NCBI GenBank assembly: GCA_007135635.1 | Contig: SLIO01000460.1 | Location: 1 to 7,990, forward strand | Origin: Methylomicrobium sp. | GTDB lineage: Bacteria; Pseudomonadota; Gammaproteobacteria; Methylococcales; Methylomonadaceae | Reading direction: 5' to 3' | DNA length: 7,990 nt | Part shown: positions 1 through 4,092 of the stretch, one piece after another | Layout of the letters: the number at the start of each line of letters is the position of its first letter | Numbering within the stretch: position 1 is the first letter of the stretch | Position numbers and translations under genes: made by a program | The notes under the pieces: model-generated | Database searches by the model: none | What the model was told of the DNA's origin: nothing | Seen by the model: only the letters and a program-made list of their open reading frames with translations

Positions 1-54
1 AGTCCAAACATAAAAGGCGTAACCGCCCATTGCAAAAAATTCGTGCCAATTCAT
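1..54 (-). CDS. ccmD: CcmD, heme exporter accessory protein (N-terminal 18 codons, cut by window edge)
   Basis: The reading frame opens with ATG at 54-52 and runs off the left edge. The 18 visible residues read MNWHEFFAMGGYAFYVWT. The pattern 'F..MGGYA.YVW' just before a single membrane helix is the usual start of CcmD, a short inner-membrane protein that helps release holo-CcmE from the CcmABC complex. Its start codon overlaps the ccmC stop in an ATGA arrangement, so translational coupling to ccmC is likely. The transmembrane segment and C-terminus are outside the window. The identification rests on this short N-terminus plus its position directly after ccmC, where ccmD is expected. Confidence 0.9.
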   Translation of the reverse strand, partial: MNWHEFFAMGGYAFYVWT

Positions 55-803
55 TCTATTAAGCCTTTAACCCATTGACTGTTTCGTTCGCGCTGAATCA
101 ATTCGGTCCGCGCGCGCTGCAACATCGCAACCAGATAATAAAACTTGAAGGCGACAGCCATTGTCAGTAGCGGAATCAGCATGCTGACATGAATCGATGG
201 TTTATCGATTTTCGACACGGTCGGCCCTTGATGCAAGGTATTCCACCATTCGACCGAATAATGAATAATCGGAATATTGACCACGCCGACTATCGCCAAA
301 ATCGCTACCGCTCTCGATGCGGTACGTTTGTCGTCGATCGCGCCATACAGCGCGATGACGCCCAAATACAAAAACAGCAGAATCAATTCCGAGGTCAAGC
401 GCGCGTCCCAAACCCACCAGGTTCCCCACATTGGCTTGCCCCATAAAGAACCGGTGACCAAGGCAATAAAAGTAAATCCGGCACCGACCGAAGCGCTGCT
501 GATCATGACGATTTCGGCCAACTTGATACGCCAAACCAGTCCGATAGCACCGGCAACCGCCATCACGACATAGATGAATAAAGACATCCAGGCACTCGGC
601 ACATGAATATAAATGATCCGATAACTGTCGCCTTGCTGATAATCGGCGGGCGCTAAAAACAATCCGCCATATAGGCCCGCGGCGGTCAAAATAATAAAAA
701 TCGCCGTTAACCAGGGTAATAAACGCCCGGTAAACGCATAAAAATGCGGTGGTGAGGCCATGCGATGAAAAAAACGACCTACTGAATCAGGAATCAAAAA
801 CAT
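51..803 (-). CDS. ccmC: CcmC, heme-handling membrane subunit of cytochrome c maturation
   Basis: This is a 250-residue polytopic inner-membrane protein of the heme-handling family. It binds heme at the periplasmic face and passes it to CcmE. The tryptophan-rich WWD-type motif WGTWWVWDARLTSEL is at residues 126-140. Two histidines, H67 (in YIHVPSAW) and H191 (in WWNTLHQG), match by alignment from memory the essential heme-ligand histidines H60 and H184 of E. coli CcmC. Six hydrophobic segments are visible. The chosen start at 803 has no clear Shine-Dalgarno sequence. Met15 (MASPPHFYAF) would give an N-terminus closer to the E. coli length, so the first 14 residues are uncertain. The stop overlaps the ccmD start by four bases (ATGA). 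Upstream, ccmC is separated from ccmB by 544 bp of repeat-rich DNA, which is unusual for this operon. Confidence 0.96.
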   Translation of the reverse strand: MFLIPDSVGRFFHRMASPPHFYAFTGRLLPWLTAIFIILTAAGLYGGLFLAPADYQQGDSYRIIYIHVPSAWMSLFIYVVMAVAGAIGLVWRIKLAEIVMISSASVGAGFTFIALVTGSLWGKPMWGTWWVWDARLTSELILLFLYLGVIALYGAIDDKRTASRAVAILAIVGVVNIPIIHYSVEWWNTLHQGPTVSKIDKPSIHVSMLIPLLTMAVAFKFYYLVAMLQRARTELIQRERNSQWVKGLIE

Positions 804-912
804 GCGATAAGCTTATGAGTGATTTACGATAATGAGCGGAATTAATTCAATATCGAGTGTTTAATTAAGAAGAGTTCGGACATCCTACTCCCTTCTTACT
901 GAATAATCGTTC

Positions 913-1080
913 AACTTTGTTGGTCATGGGCTATGCCTATCGAGGAACGCCGTGAACCCGTCCATGGGGGCTTGACGGCAGATCGAACGACAAGGATGGC
1001 GTGAATGCAGATTTTGCATGGAGCAAAAATCTGCCCTGCTGCCGACATCCTCGCCAGGCATACCCCACACCTTTTCGTTC
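913..1080. mobile_element. Nested small inverted-repeat element inside the left arm of the 877-1315 element
   Basis: The segment carries imperfect terminal inverted repeats: 922-950 (GGTCATGGGCTATGCCT, then CGAGGA) pairs with the reverse complement of 1042-1071 (GGTGTGGGGTATGCCT, then CGAGGA). It is flanked by CGTTC at 908-912 and 1076-1080, a possible 5-bp target duplication. When 913-1080 is removed, the left arm of the host palindrome reads ...CGTTC-TTAAACCTAGAAAGAGC, which aligns with the reverse complement of the right arm, CGTTTAACCTAAAAAGAGC. In the centre is a hairpin, GCAGATTTTGC (1007-1017) against GCAAAAATCTGC (1023-1034). Short open frames on the minus strand here look accidental. 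Exact ends are uncertain by a few bases. Confidence 0.6.
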
Positions 1081-1109
1081 TTAAACCTAGAAAGAGCAGT
1101 TGGCATGTA

Positions 1110-1157
1110 TTGTAGACCGTTCGTGCTGAGCAAAGTCGAAGCATGAACGGTCTACAA
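1110..1157. repeat. REP-like hairpin with 13-bp perfect arms
   Basis: TTGTAGACCGTTC at 1110-1122 is repeated exactly in inverse at 1145-1157, around a 22-base centre that itself can pair partly (CGTGCT with AGCATG). The centre carries GCTGAGC and GTCGAAGC, similar in style to abundant intergenic palindromes I recall from several gammaproteobacteria. It lies inside the 877-1315 element, in the presumed ccmB-ccmC transcript. It could stall polymerase or protect RNA ends. It has no T-run, so it is not a standard intrinsic terminator. Confidence 0.75.
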
Positions 1158-1178
1158 CACTTTCACCGACCTGGTGAA

Positions 1179-1257
1179 GCCTCAAACTACCGTTCACCCT
1201 TCGACAGGGCTCTCCTGAGCGTAGCCGAAGGGCTCGGGGCGAACGGTAGTTTGAGGC
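1179..1257. repeat. Long hairpin with 17-bp perfect arms
   Basis: GCCTCAAACTACCGTTC at 1179-1195 is exactly inverted at 1241-1257. A second stem inside, CCCTTCG (1197-1203) with CGAAGGG (1226-1232), continues it with small bulges. A smaller hairpin, TTCACC/GGTGAA (1162-1167, 1173-1178), lies immediately to its left. The loop holds CTGAGCGTAGCCGAAG, related in pattern to the loop of the hairpin at 1110-1157. Both arms contain the CCGTTC/GAACGG box also seen in that hairpin, suggesting two diverged copies of one palindrome. No gene is encoded. Confidence 0.75.
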
Positions 1258-1347
1258 TCTCAACTGCTCTTTTTAGGTTAAACGTTTTTTCGGTCAAAAG
1301 GGAGTAATATGTCCGCATGAGTGAATAGGACGCTATTTTACGGAAAA

Positions 1348-2025
1348 TTATCCATTCATACTCATTTTTAATGCCGCGGCGGCAGGTAATGGCGCCAACA
1401 CCAAGGCCGCGAATAAAATCGCTGCTAGAATATTGAGCTGTGCGCCGACAGGCAAACCGCTGCCCGCCATTTCCACAGCATTACCGGCAAAAATCAAAAC
1501 CGGGATATACAAAGGCAAGACCAACAAAGCCAAAATCATACCGCCTCGGCGCAATCCCACTGTCAATGCGACGCCGATCGAACCAATCAGACTCAACACC
1601 GGCGTACCCAACAACAAAGTCCACAGCAGCACCGGCACTGACTGTTCGGGCATGCCCAAAAAAATCGCCAGTAATGGTGCAATCAATAATAAAGGCAACC
1701 CCGTTACCAGCCAATGCGCGACGATTTTCGCCAAAATCAGTACTGAAAGCGGATGCGGGCTCAAGATAAACTGTTCCAAAGAACCGTCATCGAAATCCGA
1801 TCGAAACAATGAGTCCAGCGATAGCATCGCGGCCAACAATGCGGCGATCCAAATGATTCCCGGGGCCATCGCCTGTAATAACTTGGTTTGCGCCCCTAAA
1901 CCCAACGGAAATAGTGTGATAACCAAGACAAAAAACAACAAAGGATTGGCAACTTCGGCGCGGCGCCGGTAAGCCAGAACCAAGTCGCGTCGGATGATGG
2001 CGATAAATGCGTTAGACAGTGTCAT
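1348..2025 (-). CDS. ccmB: CcmB, heme exporter permease subunit
   Basis: This 225-residue membrane protein, near the family's usual 220, pairs with the ATPase CcmA in the inner-membrane CcmABCD complex. ATP use by that complex releases holo-CcmE for heme delivery to apocytochromes c. About six hydrophobic helices are visible, near residues 29-45, 54-72, 100-124, 132-158, 162-182 and 197-220. The family-typical cytoplasmic stretch 'LFRSDFDDGSLEQFILSP' is at residues 73-90, and 'RRDLVLAYRRRAEVANPLLFF' begins at residue 12. The ATG shares one base with the ccmA stop (TAATG), so coupled translation is expected; a weak AGG lies in the end of ccmA. Downstream, the operon is interrupted by the palindromic element before ccmC. 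Confidence 0.96.
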   Translation of the reverse strand: MTLSNAFIAIIRRDLVLAYRRRAEVANPLLFFVLVITLFPLGLGAQTKLLQAMAPGIIWIAALLAAMLSLDSLFRSDFDDGSLEQFILSPHPLSVLILAKIVAHWLVTGLPLLLIAPLLAIFLGMPEQSVPVLLWTLLLGTPVLSLIGSIGVALTVGLRRGGMILALLVLPLYIPVLIFAGNAVEMAGSGLPVGAQLNILAAILFAALVLAPLPAAAALKMSMNG

Positions 2026-2642
2026 TAAGCTAACCTGATAGTTTGCACGTCGATGCCGTGCAGCGTGATATCGTGATGCGAGGTCAACACGACCATGCCT
2101 TCCCTGGCAATATGGTCAACCATCAGCGCCTCGAAAATAGCTATACCCTCTTTATCCAAAGAGGTGAAAGGCTCGTCGAGAATCCATAATTTATTATCGG
2201 TAATCAATAAACGGGCCAGAGACAAACGGCGTTTTTGTCCGGCCGACAAGGATTGCACCAGCACATCGTCGTACCCGGATAAATGAACTCTCTCCAGGGT
2301 TTCCTCGATCGAATAATGGCCTGGTTTACCCAGAGCCCCTGCGATTTTAAGATTTTCCAACACAGTCAATTCTTTTTTGACGCCATCCAAATGGCCGACA
2401 TAGGCCATCTGCTCAAAAAATGAGTCGTTATTGAGATCAACCCCGCACCATAAAACTTCCCCTGCATCCGGTTCACGAAAACCGCATAAAATTTTCAATA
2501 AAGAACTTTTACCAGAACCGTTTTGCCCTTCCAACAACAACGCTTGCCCTGAAAAAAGACAAAACGATAGATTTTCGAATAAAACTCTATCGTCGCGTAT
2601 GCAGCATAAGCTTCTAACTTCCAGAGATAACAAACGTTTCAT
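2025..2642 (-). CDS. ccmA: CcmA, ATP-binding subunit of the cytochrome c maturation heme complex
   Basis: This 205-residue ABC ATPase matches CcmA length (about 205). Visible motifs are Walker A GQNGSGKSS at residues 39-47, signature LSAGQKRRL at 132-140, Walker B LWILDEP at 152-158, D-loop SLD at 161-163 and the switch histidine H189 in LTSHHD. The Q-loop region reads YVGHLDG, with His where many ABC ATPases have Gln; this GH form is also seen in E. coli CcmA. It acts on the cytoplasmic side with CcmB and CcmC. It is the first gene of the visible ccm run and overlaps ccmB by one base. The start at 2642 is preceded almost at once by TAGG, too close for ideal initiation, so an alternative codon a few residues downstream is possible. 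I found no strong promoter upstream; a TATAAC at 2741-2736 on the minus strand is only a weak candidate. Confidence 0.96.
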   Translation of the reverse strand: MKRLLSLEVRSLCCIRDDRVLFENLSFCLFSGQALLLEGQNGSGKSSLLKILCGFREPDAGEVLWCGVDLNNDSFFEQMAYVGHLDGVKKELTVLENLKIAGALGKPGHYSIEETLERVHLSGYDDVLVQSLSAGQKRRLSLARLLITDNKLWILDEPFTSLDKEGIAIFEALMVDHIAREGMVVLTSHHDITLHGIDVQTIRLA

Positions 2643-2775
2643 CCTAAATTTAAAAAGTAATGATATCGAAATACCTTCTCATCGCTTCACATTTCGCGAC
2701 AATCAAAAAAACTTGAGCCGAATAAAACCAAGCCCGTTATACCCAAAAATCCACCAGATTGAGTAAGCCTCAAAC

Positions 2776-2810
2776 AATAAAAAAGAGCTTAGACTTTCAT
2801 CTAAACCCTT
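2776..2810 (-). terminator. Intrinsic terminator, minus strand, upstream of ccmA
   Basis: Read on the minus strand, AAGGGTTTAGA (2810-2800), loop TGAAAG, then TCTAAGCTCTT (2793-2783) form an 11-bp stem, continuous if G-U pairs are allowed. It is followed by TTTTATTG. That is a textbook stem plus U-run. It would stop transcripts coming from the right before they enter ccmA, so ccmA probably has its own promoter within 2643-2775. No gene ends just upstream of it; the nearest minus-strand gene stops at 3492. Confidence 0.65.
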
Positions 2811-3002
2811 GATCATAAAATACTAAAATAAGGATTGCGGGCATGTGGATTTGACTAGAGCAAAAATCGATCAAACTAGCCGGCACCTCAACTATTAATA
2901 CCGAAATTGGAATGCGCGATGAATAGCAACAACTTTATAGCCGACCTAGATTAGGCAAAACCCCGGCATAAATCAAGCGCTTCGTTTTCTTTGTTACGGA
3001 AA

Positions 3003-3034
3003 TGATAAAGGGCGAATAAAATCGCCCTTTATCA
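3003..3034. terminator. Perfect 13-bp hairpin, possible bidirectional terminator
   Basis: TGATAAAGGGCGA (3003-3015) and its exact inverse (3022-3034) enclose the 6-base loop ATAAAA. The GC core GGGCGA/TCGCCC flanked by AAA/TTT resembles bidirectional intrinsic terminators. The following bases (ATCATGTTTAT on plus, ATCATTTCC on minus) are only moderately T-rich, so efficiency is doubtful. It sits between the repeat-rich stretch at 3063-3475 and the gap before ccmA, where it could end read-through from the small membrane-protein gene. Confidence 0.5.
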
Positions 3035-3062
3035 TGTTTATACCTATTGCACTTCAAATTAC

Positions 3063-3387
3063 GGCATTAGCGTATGGAGGTATCGGGGTGTTCGGTCAAA
3101 TTTTGTTCCCGGCAACTGCTGAGTTACAAGGATGTAATGAATGCAGAAAATGCATTAGGCCACGGATGGCGAGTATTAGGGCTGCGGGAGCAGTTGCCGA
3201 GGAGGATTTTTCTGCTGCCCTATCTCTCAGACTAGTTGTCGCCTAAAGCGCCTACTGTTGGTGCCCTAATACACAATCCATGGCGACCGCGAAGGCTTTG
3301 ACAGCATGGATGCGGGCACAGAGCCTGCATGGACTAATTCACGGTGTCCTGTCGGGCGAGTGCCCCATACCTATCAAGCTAAACGCC
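3063..3387. mobile_element. MITE-like element with imperfect terminal inverted repeats
   Basis: The left end (3063-3094: GGCATTAGC, then AGGTATCGGGGTG) matches the reverse complement of the right end (3357-3387: GGCGTTTAGC, then AGGTATGGGGCAC) with small gaps. Inside, CGGCAACTGCT (3110-3120) is exactly inverted at 3189-3199, and 3164-3182 (ending TATTAGGGC) is imperfectly inverted at 3263-3284. It shares two blocks with the nested element near ccmC: ACAAGGATG...TGAATGCAG at 3126-3155 and 990-1019, and CATGGAC...TTCACGG at 3328-3344 in inverse to 949-966. Open frames across it (plus strand 3034-3246 and 3306-3626) have no recognisable product and are judged accidental. No transposase and no clear target duplication were found. 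Confidence 0.55.
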
Positions 3388-3438
3388 ACTCCTCACCGCA
3401 GCTAAATCGCTATTGGCTGTACCTGCGCTCAAACAAAG

Positions 3439-3475
3439 CGATGGGTTTCCGCTTCGCTGCTACGCATCCTACGGC
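3439..3475. repeat. Short REP-like palindrome
   Basis: GATGGGT (3440-3446) pairs with ACGCATC (3462-3468) with one mismatch, around TTCCGCTTCGCTGCT. The motif, read on the minus strand as GTAGGATGCGTAGC...AGCGAAGCGG, resembles a dispersed intergenic palindrome common in many proteobacteria, recalled from memory. It lies just past the stop codon of the small membrane-protein gene, a typical place for such repeats, where they can stabilise mRNA 3' ends. AAACAAAGC is repeated directly on both sides (3431-3439 and 3477-3485). Confidence 0.5.
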
Positions 3476-3491
3476 TAAACAAAGCTACGGA

Positions 3492-3851
3492 TCAGCCGAT
3501 CCGCATACGCGGGAGTCCACTCAAAACACCGAATACACTCAGCAGCCACAAAATCACCGCGATGATCACCACAATGTTCAATATCTGCTTGATGCGCCCA
3601 TCCATCGGAATATAACTGTTGACTAGCCACAACAACAGACCGACGACAACCAAGGCGACCACTACCGAAACCAATGCCCTCGGAAACATGCCCAAAATAC
3701 CGAATATGCTCAGCAACCACAGCACCACCGCGAGGAGCACCACGATGTTCAGTATTTCCTTGATACGGCGCTCCATCGGTAAATAACTGTTGACTAGCCA
3801 TAAAAGCACGCCAACGACGATCAGAACGACCACTAATGAAATAATGTCCAT
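3492..3851 (-). CDS. Small four-helix membrane protein, internally duplicated (Thivi_2564-like units)
   Basis: The 119-residue product is almost entirely hydrophobic and consists of two in-register copies of a 57-residue unit. Each unit has a helix ending in GxLLWLVNSY, a short polar turn (LPMERRIKE or IPMDGRIKQ) and a second helix ILNIVV..AV.LWLLS.FG.L. Predicted helices are near residues 3-21, 33-53, 60-78 and 90-110. Single units of this type occur as stand-alone proteins of 50-60 residues annotated Thivi_2564 family membrane protein; this name is from memory. Function is unknown. The ATG at 3851 is supported by AGGAG six to seven bases upstream. The stop codon overlaps a small palindrome (CGGATC/GATCCG, 3488-3503). 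It lies 241 bp downstream of the glucan synthase gene, but the palindromic element between them and its own good ribosome site suggest it may be expressed separately. Confidence 0.85.
   Translation of the reverse strand: MDIISLVVVLIVVGVLLWLVNSYLPMERRIKEILNIVVLLAVVLWLLSIFGILGMFPRALVSVVVALVVVGLLLWLVNSYIPMDGRIKQILNIVVIIAVILWLLSVFGVLSGLPRMRIG
3522..3839 (-). repeat. Tandem in-frame duplication inside the small membrane-protein gene
   Basis: Codons 5-53 (3839-3693) and 62-110 (3668-3522) are equivalent at a fixed offset of 171 bp (57 codons), with no gap. On the plus strand, ATAACTGTTGACTAGCCA occurs identically at 3612-3629 and 3783-3800. Elsewhere many differences are at third codon positions or exchange similar hydrophobic residues, so the duplication is not brand new and both halves look constrained. 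The linker between units is short (GMFPRA, residues 54-59). Confidence 0.9.
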
Positions 3852-3858
3852 TGTTTTT

Positions 3859-3863
3859 CTCCT
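3859..3863 (-). promoter_or_regulatory. Ribosome binding site of the small membrane-protein gene
   Basis: On the minus strand AGGAG is followed by AAAAACA and the ATG at 3851. It is the clearest Shine-Dalgarno sequence in the window. It fixes the start and suggests stronger translation than the ccm genes, whose sites are weak or embedded in overlaps. The leader immediately upstream is strongly A/T-rich. Confidence 0.75.
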
Positions 3864-3948
3864 AAAAATTAAAAAATATTTCTTTCACACTTCAACATAT
3901 CGAACAAGCAATTAGATATCTGTGACTATTTAGCGCATGTGGTCGGGT

Positions 3949-4050
3949 AGGTGTCGGGTATTGATTTATAAGGCTGTCTGCAACAGGACGTTGCAGTCAG
4001 AGCTTACAAGGACGTATTCACGCGTCCTTAGAAATCAATGCCCGACACCT
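3949..4050. repeat. Compact palindromic element folding as a three-way junction
   Basis: Outer arms AGGTGTCGGGTATTGATTT (3949-3967) and the inverse at 4032-4050 match at 18 of 19 positions. The one difference becomes a G-U pair in plus-strand RNA. The enclosed 64 bases form two adjacent hairpins. The first is 3969-4006, with TAAG/CTTA at the base, CTG/CAG, and CTGCAAC/GTTGCAG around loop AGGAC. The second is AAGGACG/CGTCCTT at 4008-4014 and 4023-4029. Very few bases remain unpaired at the junction. It lies between the stop of the glucan synthase gene and the small membrane-protein gene. There is no T-run after the stems, so it is not a simple terminator. It could be a non-autonomous mobile repeat or a structured RNA element. 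Confidence 0.65.
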
Positions 4051-4092
4051 TCTCATACATAATTTATGCTGAATAATTACAACTATCCTAAC

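Larger units (their letters stand above)
877..1315. mobile_element. Composite palindromic (MITE-like) element between ccmB and ccmC
   Basis: The 42 bases at 877-918 match the reverse complement of 1274-1315 at about 32 positions. The outer ends agree best: CGGACAT, two differences, then TACTCCCTT. These arms bound about 439 bp with no credible gene. Inside, a second pair of arms (1086-1102 and 1261-1277, 16 of 17 matching) encloses three hairpins. The left outer arm seems interrupted by another element at 913-1080. There is no transposase, so if mobile it would be a non-autonomous element. No certain target duplication abuts the arms; the 8-mer ATGAGTGA occurs at 815-822 and 1317-1324 but does not touch the left arm. 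The remaining non-element spacer is 804-876 and 1316-1347. The inverted repeat is seen directly; mobility is inferred. Confidence 0.7.
2643..3062. other. AT-rich intergenic region without a recognisable gene
   Basis: Between ccmA and the repeat element at 3063 I see no frame with a believable start, ribosome site and composition on either strand, and no tRNA-like fold. It contains the minus-strand terminator at 2776-2810 and the perfect hairpin at 3003-3034. The ccmA promoter should lie between 2643 and 2775, but no convincing -35/-10 pair stands out. The part from 2811 to 3002 is unexplained and could be decayed sequence or the body of a small RNA ending at the terminator. Confidence 0.5.

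Noticed and set aside
911..1144. Open frames of 77 and 69 codons on the minus strand inside the ccmB-ccmC gap
   Set aside because: They lie across the inverted repeats, overlap each other in different frames, lack ribosome sites and give Cys/Arg-rich products with no resemblance to known proteins.
877..1315. CRISPR array
   Set aside because: Repeats are inverted and irregularly spaced, not regularly spaced direct repeats, and no cas genes are present.
1433..1972. 179-codon plus-strand frame opposite ccmB
   Set aside because: It is antisense to a well-supported membrane protein; its Asn/Lys/Ser/Thr-rich composition mirrors hydrophobic codons on the other strand.
3034..3626. Plus-strand open frames of 70 and 106 codons
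   Set aside because: They run through the MITE-like element, and the second continues antisense into the membrane-protein gene. No ribosome site or recognisable domain; frame openness is accidental.
3949..4050. Integron attC site or tRNA-like gene
   Set aside because: No integrase, cassette or attC core sites are visible, and the two-hairpin junction lacks the D, anticodon and T arms and conserved bases of a tRNA.
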